A DNA stretch of 64,000 bases, from contig RCAB01000075.1 in the NCBI GenBank assembly GCA_003640385.1, positions 122,614-186,613 on the forward strand, read 5' to 3'. Of this stretch, positions 56,322 to 64,000 are shown piece after piece; the stretch's first letter is position 1, and the number at the start of each line of letters is the position of its first letter. A model generated the notes under the pieces. It was not told where the DNA came from and made no database searches. It was given only the letters and a program-made list of their open reading frames with translations. Source of the DNA: Setaria digitata (lineage: Eukaryota > Nematoda > Chromadorea > Rhabditida > Setariidae). A program made the position numbers and the translations under genes.

Positions 56322-59007
56322 GGCAAGAATGAAAATCAACGAATCATCATTCTTCCTGAAATTCGGAAGATGTTCCCACATCTGAGGAATTACCTTTCAT
56401 TATATTAAAAATAACACCTGTACTTGTGCCATCTTCATCTACAGCAATGAATCATACTCCTTCCTATATGTATACGTGTATAAACGTGTATTGCTTGTCG
56501 CGTGAACGTGTATGGGTATGTACGTGTTGCTGTATACTTTTATACTTTTATCTGCTTATAAGTATAAATGTATGTGTATTCACGTATCATATACGTGTGC
56601 GTAAATGTACAAATACGTGTACGTATGAATGTACTTGTTTCTGTAATTTCATTAAAAATAACGGTGAAAAATAAATAAATGGAAGATTCAAAAGAGATTT
56701 ATTAATTTCATTTTGTTAGAATAACATAAAATTTCAACCAAAGAATTCCCCTCGTTTATTTTCAATCATAATATACATTCTCGTCGGATAGTGCGACAAA
56801 AAAATTTTATTCTTTTGTTTTGCAAAAGAGAGAAGAAAAAAAAAAAAAAAAAAATGAAAATCAACAACAGCTTTGCTAATTTGTAATGATTCATTTCTGT
56901 TTTTGCAACTGTTAAATTGTCATTTATTTTCAGTCATTATTTAAATTAAGCAAAAAGTAGCATAAAATTCATTCTTTCTACAAATTTTGTTTGAAAAGAA
57001 TTTTGAGATAAAAATAAAAAGTATTATTTGTAGTTCATTTTAAAGGAGAAATCAATAATGTAGTGATAATGGTTAAAATAAATTAGAATAAATTGAAATA
57101 AATTAGTTAAAATAATCAGCAATTTTAAATAAATTCAATTAGAAGAATATGATTGCTGTTTTTCATTGATTATTGATTTATCAAATTCCTTCTCTAAATA
57201 AATATTTTTTATTTGCCTGAACCGTTTTCAGTGACCTTTGTCAATCTCAGGAAAAGCAAATAAGTGTTTTCCTTTTATTAAAAAAAGTCCTATAAGAAAG
57301 CTTGTTCTTTTTCCGGATGATACAATTAAATGATATGGGCATTTTTTACTTTGCTCTTTTTTCTTCCAGCAAATTAATTTAGTTAAATTTTCACATACCT
57401 TGTTATAACCGGTCCATTAACCTTGACCTTACCTTTTGCAATTTTGCTTACCTCATCACCTCTTTCTCTTTCTCTCTTTCTCACACTTGCGTCCTTATCA
57501 ATACTTTCCTGCAAAAAAAAAAAAAAAAAGGAAGAAAGAAAGGAAAATTAAATTTTTAGATGGGTTTTCTTTGAGAAAAATTCCTCAGAAATTTAATCAT
57601 TATGAAATCAAGTTGGAAACTCTATAATTTTCTCTTTTTTTTTTCTTTCCCTTTTTTATTTTTTGTTTTTTTTTTTTTTCATTTAAGTTTCACTAATTTT
57701 AATTCCATCCAAATTTTATTTGCACTAAAGAATTTATTTTCTCTTTTCTTAACTGTTTGTTTGTTTCTTAATAACATCATTTAAAAGGCATTTGCATTAG
57801 TTTTATTTTTGGCACAATAAAATTTAAATTAGCTTAGATGTAAAAAAATAAACAAACAAGAATTTGTTGAGCAACAGAAATTTGTTCAAATTAAAAAAAA
57901 AAAAAAAAACTTGGAATAGCCAAATCGTTTATGCCGTTCATCATCACCACATGGCATACAGCAATGACAGCTGACAATACACACTCTCTATAGCTTTTCA
58001 TAATTTCGAGATTGAATAAATTTCAAATTACTGATAAACATATTAAAATTATCCCTCATCTTTGCAATACTTTCTTATTGCATCATTAATTAGGAATTAA
58101 TTAGTAAAGTGGGAATTATTAAACAATAACATCATTGACATGTAATAAATATATCAAACAGAAAAAGAGAGAGAGAAAAAAAAAAAGAATATATTAAAAT
58201 TATACTTCATTTTGTCAATGCTTTCTTATAGCAATATAAATTTGAAAGTTTCCCAGTAATAATTAATCAAATGAAAATTAAGAGAAAATACTAATTTGTC
58301 AATATTAGGTAATGTCTTCTATGTTATCTGTACTAACGATTCACGATTTAAAAAAGCATTTAAATCGTGAATCGTTAGGCCAATTATAAATGATTTATGA
58401 ATTGCGCGCATTTAATTTTCACTTTTATAGTTATTATCAATTTTATGGTTACGCTAAAATTCATTTTTCATCGTGTCTTTTTTTTTTTTTTTTTTTTTTT
58501 TTGGGTATTGCTTCTTTCACCCACTAATAGAAGCAGGAAAGAATTATCATATTGGAAATTGCTGAAAAATGAAATTCATAAAGAAAATTTTAGTGATAGA
58601 ATGAAATGATACATTACAAACATTGACGAATAATTAAAGAGGATCTAAAACTGAGCTGTGATGAAATGTTGCAAAATGACAGAAACATGATGATAATAAT
58701 GACAATGATAATCACAAATCATTAATATCATTTAAAATTTACAATTAAATTACAATAAAAACCATTTTTTGAATTGTCAACAAGGACAATGATATTAATG
58801 ACAATAATTAGTAATAATGGAAATGATAAAAATAGTAATATTAACAGTAATAATACTAATAATGACAATAATAATACTAATAGTACCAGCAAAGTAATAA
58901 TAGCAGTAGTAATAGTAATAAGAATAATAGAAGCAATAATAATAATAATAATAAAAGTAATAACAATAATGGTAGTAATGTTAGTAAAAACAATTATAAT
59001 AACTAAT

Positions 59008-59062
<55 letters not shown>

Positions 59063-61282
59063 TTGCATTTCAGGATGATGTATTACATGAATGGTGCACT
59101 GAGGTTATCAAGGAAGTTTGGGAGCAGAAACCGGAATTTGCTGTTATACATATACAAGGTTTACGTAATGCTGAAAACCCCGACATTCTTTCTAATAAAA
59201 TATTAAAAAGGTTTCTTTCTTACTTGTGACTTTTTTCTTTTAAACCAAAAATGATCAATGATTGGATCTTATTATTATTATCTACTGTATCAAAAGTGAT
59301 AAGAACTAAAAAAGTCAGTCTGTTTATCATATAATGGGTGGAAAATGTTATTATGGTGAAATGTCATATACGAAGAAATAATAAAAACCGTTTATTTTAT
59401 CGGATCAATTGCTTCCTTCATAGCGATTTTATTGGTCATATTCGAAATAATTTTAATTATCCAGAAGTTTAATTAATTAATCAATCAATTTAAACTAAAA
59501 GTGAAGATGGCTGAAGTCTAAGATTAATGAGGTCGAGGAAATTTATACAGTCTTACATTTAGCGGATTTGCTAATTACGGAAAATTTTGCTCCTATATGG
59601 CAGCAATTAATGTCACTCCATTTATAGCTATTACTAATTAATGAACTTTATTAGAAAAAAAAAAATTTGATCTTATGATTGTATTTTTAATCTTAGGGTA
59701 TAAATTAAATTATTATTTCTATGTGATATTTTAATTTACCATTTTTAGCATACTGTACGATGCGGCAGAAGTACAAAATCAATTTAAAACAAGTCGTTCA
59801 TATTTTGACACGCGTGAAACGGTTTATTTTAAAGCATTTTATGATAAATTAAAATGTTAACTTTCATCTTTAATGATCAAAAATTACAATGTATTTTATT
59901 AAGGAAAAAAAAAAAAAACTTTTAACGGAGATAAACGGATGTGGCGGGCGTTAAAGTTATGTTTTAGAAAGTGATTTAGGAAAGTAATTCAGAAAACTAC
60001 TTAGTTGTTCAAATAAGATTAATGATAAGTTTTTGCCTTTTGAAATTTGAAAGGTGGGATTGAAAATTTCACCCATTTAGTTTTGAAGTTAAAAAAAAAT
60101 AGCGACTGAACTTTTTTTTTTCTCTTATTCAAAGTTCTTAAAATATTTTGTAAAATTTGCCAGACGGTTCAATCACCTTTTTGTTCGCGAAAATTTGCTT
60201 TTGAAAATTTCACCATGGCAAGAAAAATTTGAAATTCGAAATTGTCATTATGGAAAGCTTTAAGTTCTTCGTCTTTTTCTGCTCATACCTTTTTTTTTTT
60301 TTCATTTGTCCATTTTGCAAACGAATTAAATATTTTGAAAAAACGTCCTAATCTTTCTTTTTTTTTTTTTTTTTCATCTTAACCGGAAAAGAGATGCTGC
60401 ATGGAAAAAATTTAATATTAAATTTTCCATGTCTTTTTTTTTTTGTATGAAAGGGCGATGAATTTATATGCAAATGGAAGTTTTCAAACAAAAGATGATA
60501 TTTTTGCCTCAAAACAAAAACTCAGCATGCTTCAAAAAATCCAAAAAAAAAAAAAAAAATACATTTGAATAAAATGAATTTTTGCTGATAAACAACAAAG
60601 AAACTGTTAAATTAAATTAAATTGAATGAATGTTTCGCATAAAATTTATAGTCAAATAATATTAATAGTCTAGAATTATAGATTCTAGTTTTTCTTTTTT
60701 CCTCTTTTTCTAGGGTCTTGGATCAATTTATCTATTTCGTAATCATGATGAAGTGGAATCATTCGATCGTTATAGTAATAGCGGCTATAAAAGTCTTCGT
60801 CCTGGTCATCAGTATGAAATTGGTGCTCGAGAATGTGATGGTTTTATTTCGAACACATTTAATAATGCATCCAGTTCAGCTTCTAATTTTTCCTTACGTT
60901 ATGAGGGAGATTTCTATGTATATTTCATTTAATCTTTTAATTTTTTCTATTTATTTTTTATTAAATCTCATCAAGCAAAATTTGTCTCTTAAATCATGGA
61001 AATTACAGAAAAGAAAAAAGACAAACAAACAAACAAAAGAAATATATGATTAGAAAATTTGACACATAATAGTAGTAAATAATATCATGCAATTTTTTTT
61101 TTTTTTTTTCTTTTCTTTTACAAAAAAAAATTCAGATTAAAAATCAAATTGTAAAAAAAAGTGAACTCTTCATCAAAGTAAACAAATAAAAAAAAGAAAG
61201 AGAAAGAAAAGAAAAAATACTGATAAATTAAATAAACACGGAAAAAAGCACATATCATAAATCAGTATCTCATTTACTAAAT

Positions 61283-61333
<51 letters not shown>

Positions 61334-61851
61334 NTTCCAAAATTTAACATTCAATGAAATGTTTTTGTTACAAAAAAAAAAAAAAAAAAAGAAAAAAGAA
61401 AGGAAAGTTTTCAGCGTAATGATAGCCAAAGGAATGAAAAATCTGATGGAACGAAACCTGTCCAAAGCGGTTATTTAATGTCACGATTTCGTATTTATGG
61501 TCGTGATTTTACATTTGTTAATCTTAGCTTGCATACTGTACCATTTGAAGATGTCAAGGAACTAGTCGAACAGGTTGCTAATAAAAAATTTTTGATTAAA
61601 AAAACAAACAAACAATAAATAGTAAAATTATTAGTTTATTAGTTTACATATTATACAAAGGAATATAAAATTTTCGTGTAATGCAAATTTTTTTTTATTT
61701 TTTTTTTTATTCGCCCAATTTAATGCATTTATTTATTTTTGAATGAAATAAAATTTTTGAATTAAAAAAAAAAAAGAACCATCTCTTAAATTAATGAATG
61801 GAATTTTAATCTTTTATTAAATATGCTGAAATTGAGGAATGAAAGTAAAAA

Positions 61852-61890
<39 letters not shown>

Positions 61891-62128
61891 GCCTGAAACA
61901 ACTAAAGCTGCACGACTACGACGAAATCAAATTGATACTTTGCTCAGAGAGTTCGTTTTTCACTTTTTTTTATGCTTCAAAATTGATCAATTGCTTCCGT
62001 AATTACCATTAAATTTAATATAAATTTGTCAGCATCAACTAATATCTTCCGAACAGGTTTTCCTTTTTTTTTTTTCTTCTTCTCTCTCTATTTAAATTCA
62101 AGAAATCAAAAATGTGCAAAATTTATTA

Positions 62129-62161
<33 letters not shown>

Positions 62162-63582
62162 TATTAGTAAAGATATTTAGAATTGAATCGGAAGGTTTAA
62201 AGGATGATTCGGTACTTGTTGCTGGTGCTTTCAATGCCCAATTATTTGAAACACATTTACTTAGCGTATGTTTTTTTTCTTTTTTTTTTTTTTTTTCAAA
62301 TTTTATATTCTTAATTTTAAGCAATTTAAAATATTTTTGCAAATAATATTTTTTTTTTCTTTTTTTTTTTACATTAAATTTTATATATTCATTAAGGATA
62401 TGGCAAGTACACAAAGAGCTACTAGTTATGCGAGAAGAAGTTCTGATGGTAGATTGGAAGGTATTGAACAACGTGACCGTCATGGCCGGGTAATTTATCA
62501 TCATCGGTTTTTAATTTTCTTTTTTTAAGAAAATTAATTGATATTTATTTATTAGTGAATTGTAAATTTTTAAGATAGAATTTGTAAAATTCCCATTTAA
62601 ATTTCAATTTCATTTATTCCTCTTCTTGCTTATTTAATTTTACAAAGTAATAATTACTTATGTTTGCTAAGCATTTGAAAACAAAAAAAAAAAAAGTGAA
62701 ATTTGAAAAGGAGTTTATGCTACAGAGCGTACTTACCGTTGAAACACATCGCTTCGATCTTCACTCCATACATGACTGGTTCTTTCGTCTTGGTCGAGGA
62801 CAAATGGTTAAGAAATACAATGGTGAACTTGCGCAAGTTGTTTTTGCCGGTAAATTGCTGGAGGAATCCGTATTTTTCCAGGTAAATAAACTCTTGTAGA
62901 TCAATGAAATTTAAATGAATTTCTTTTTTTTTTTTTTAGTAATTCTAATTCTTCTGAATTGTGCAGATGGTATATTAATTGAAATGATTATTGGACTAAT
63001 TAATCTGTATTCGCTATGTTAATCCTAACAATCCTCTCAGAGTTTATGTTTGTAGTAAGTATTTTCTTAAAAGTGTAAATTTTATTAGTGAAAATTCTGG
63101 AAAATATGTTAATATTTTTAAAGGATTAAAATGAGATAAAATAAAATGAAAAGCTATCTATTTATTTATACTTAATTTCTAGCCATCACGCCATTATGGT
63201 ATAAGTAAAGCAACAGGAAAGGAAGAATTCATGAAAAATTTATGTCCAGCATGGGCTGATCGCGTATTATACAACGAAAAATTAAGCGACTTATTCAGAC
63301 ATGTATGTTTATTAGTAAAAATTCTGGAAAATGTTGATGTTTTAAAAGGATTAAAATTAGAAAATAATAATTAAAATCCAATTCGAAAGTATATTATTAA
63401 TAGATAATAGGATAAATAAATATATTCACTGTGGAGATGATTCTGTGCATTTCAAAGAAACAATTCCCTTCTTTCAGGATTCATTTTGCGCATCCGGCCT
63501 TTACTACGGATTGGTAGCGGAGAAAAAGTTTGTTGGACAGCACAAACCGGTAGCACTGCATGCCACAATATGCCTTAAATAA
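54741..63582 (+). CDS. type I inositol polyphosphate 5-phosphatase homologue, probably catalytically dead
   Basis: Exons: 54741-54800, 59074-59210, 59749-59821, 60714-60917, 61415-61573, 61892-61950, 62181-62265, 62397-62489, 62726-62881, 63183-63302, 63478-63582. They total 1251 nt, 416 aa (human INPP5A is 412), with all phases matching. The family fold is recognisable from end to end: VTVTGDVST (TANVGS position), AVIHIQGLRN (ALHCQEFGG), RDFTFVNLSLHT (FDLVNIHLFHD), VLVAGAFNAQL (FVFGDFNFRL), CPAWADRVL (CPAWCDRIL) and VGQHKPVAL (MGDHKPVFL). The Asn, the metal-binding Glu, the catalytic His, and the Asp of GDFN and of GDHKP are all replaced, while PAW-x-DR and HKPV remain. Active relatives remove the 5-phosphate of IP3 to end calcium signals. 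This protein more likely binds or scaffolds. The frame is intact, so it is not a pseudogene. Confidence 0.8.
56281..56322 (+). repeat. AG dinucleotide repeat
   Basis: Imperfect GA repeats with about 14 pure copies, in the first intron of the 5-phosphatase-like gene. Confidence 0.85.
58333..58378 (+). repeat. perfect 20-bp inverted repeat (hairpin)
   Basis: Arms 58333-58352 and 58359-58378 are exact reverse complements with a 6-nt loop. Arm content is mixed sequence rather than simple AT. It is intronic in the 5-phosphatase-like gene. Confidence 0.92.
58770..59060 (+). repeat. AAT-type trinucleotide repeat array
   Basis: Imperfect AAT/AGT/AAC triplets that become a pure TAA run at about 59014-59057, immediately before the acceptor of the exon starting at 59074. 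One frame stays open because of the repeat. Confidence 0.85.
61285..61334 (+). repeat. A49 tract ending in an ambiguous base
   Basis: Forty-nine A followed by an N at 61334, in the intron before the exon starting at 61415. The N suggests the assembly could not resolve the run. Confidence 0.9.
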
Positions 63583-63749
63583 TCAGTTGTGATATGATGA
63601 TGCTTTTCAAATCGGAATATTCAATTCATTTATTTTCAATCATTTCTTCCAAAATATATGGCAACAAAATCTTGCAACCAATCAGCCAATCGATCGATCA
63701 ATCAATTAACCAATTGATAGACAGCCATCTACGAACGAACGAAACCTTT

Positions 63750-63785
<36 letters not shown>

Positions 63786-63951
63786 AAATTTATGAATNAA
63801 AAAACCAGAGAAAAACAGTGCTTTGTTTCCATATATTTGAGTGTGTGTAAAACAAAATAACCAACTCTTTTCCTTTTACAGATAAATACTCCACTCCTTT
63901 CTCTTTCGGATATTTATTTTTGCTCTATCTTTCGTATAACATAACTCCCAT

Positions 63952-64000
<49 letters not shown>
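63583..64000. other. 3' flank of the 5-phosphatase-like gene
   Basis: Noncoding, with a T run followed by an A run near 63750-63788, an ambiguous base at 63798, and a pure T run from about 63955 that continues past the window end. No gene is visible. Confidence 0.7.

Larger units (their letters stand above)
54801..59073 (+). other. 4.3 kb first intron of the 5-phosphatase-like gene
   Basis: AT-rich intron with A34 at 55340-55373, an AG repeat at 56281-56322, a cluster of ACGTG words at about 56466-56630, a perfect hairpin at 58333-58378 and a long AAT-type repeat up to the acceptor. No additional exon was recognised. Confidence 0.65.

Noticed and set aside
58774..59016. 80-codon Asn/Ile-rich open frame
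   Set aside because: Translation of the AAT-type trinucleotide repeat within an intron.
61281..62504. Lys- and Phe-rich open frames around exons of the 5-phosphatase-like gene
   Set aside because: Homopolymer translations, and shadows of the real exons in other frames.

Overview
The window reads as nuclear DNA of a nematode, most probably a filarial or other spirurid species (inference, not proven). It is very AT-rich. Genes are split into many small exons with clear GT...TTTCAG-type introns, and long A/T homopolymers fill the flanks. One precursor looks like a nematode RFamide neuropeptide. Nothing resembles bacterial genes, phage, CRISPR or transposase coding sequence.

Six protein genes were rebuilt exon by exon. 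In every one the exon lengths sum to a multiple of three and the splice phases match: (1) 1-19560 (+), a seven-PDZ scaffold of the GRIP1/2 family, entered partway through PDZ1; (2) 20274-22467 (-), a secreted neuropeptide precursor with one PLIRFamide; (3) 26915-30002 (-), a dihydroceramide/sphingolipid delta-4 desaturase (DEGS family); (4) 31247-38697 (-), a POMGNT1-like GT13 glycosyltransferase with two ILEI/PANDER stem domains instead of one; (5) 40209-45655 (+), METTL13, the two-domain eEF1A methyltransferase; (6) 54741-63582 (+), a full-length homologue of type I inositol polyphosphate 5-phosphatase (INPP5A) that has lost most catalytic residues.

Layout: GRIP and the neuropeptide gene converge tail to tail with poly(A) signals about 25 bp apart. 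A decayed fragment resembling branched-chain ketoacid dehydrogenase E1-alpha lies at 26281-26726, just beyond the desaturase 3' end. The desaturase and the glycosyltransferase are in the same orientation 1.2 kb apart. The glycosyltransferase and METTL13 diverge from a 1.5 kb spacer that holds a decayed tandem repeat. A 9 kb AT-rich gap then leads to the pseudophosphatase gene, whose first intron is 4.3 kb.

The genes do not form a pathway. GRIP and the RFamide gene are neuronal, the desaturase and glycosyltransferase act in the secretory pathway, and METTL13 acts on translation factor eEF1A. The most noteworthy items are the double-ILEI glycosyltransferase and the conserved but apparently dead 5-phosphatase. 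Next come the single-peptide neuropeptide precursor, the E1-alpha relic, and a probable GC-AG intron in GRIP whose retention would give a short three-PDZ protein.
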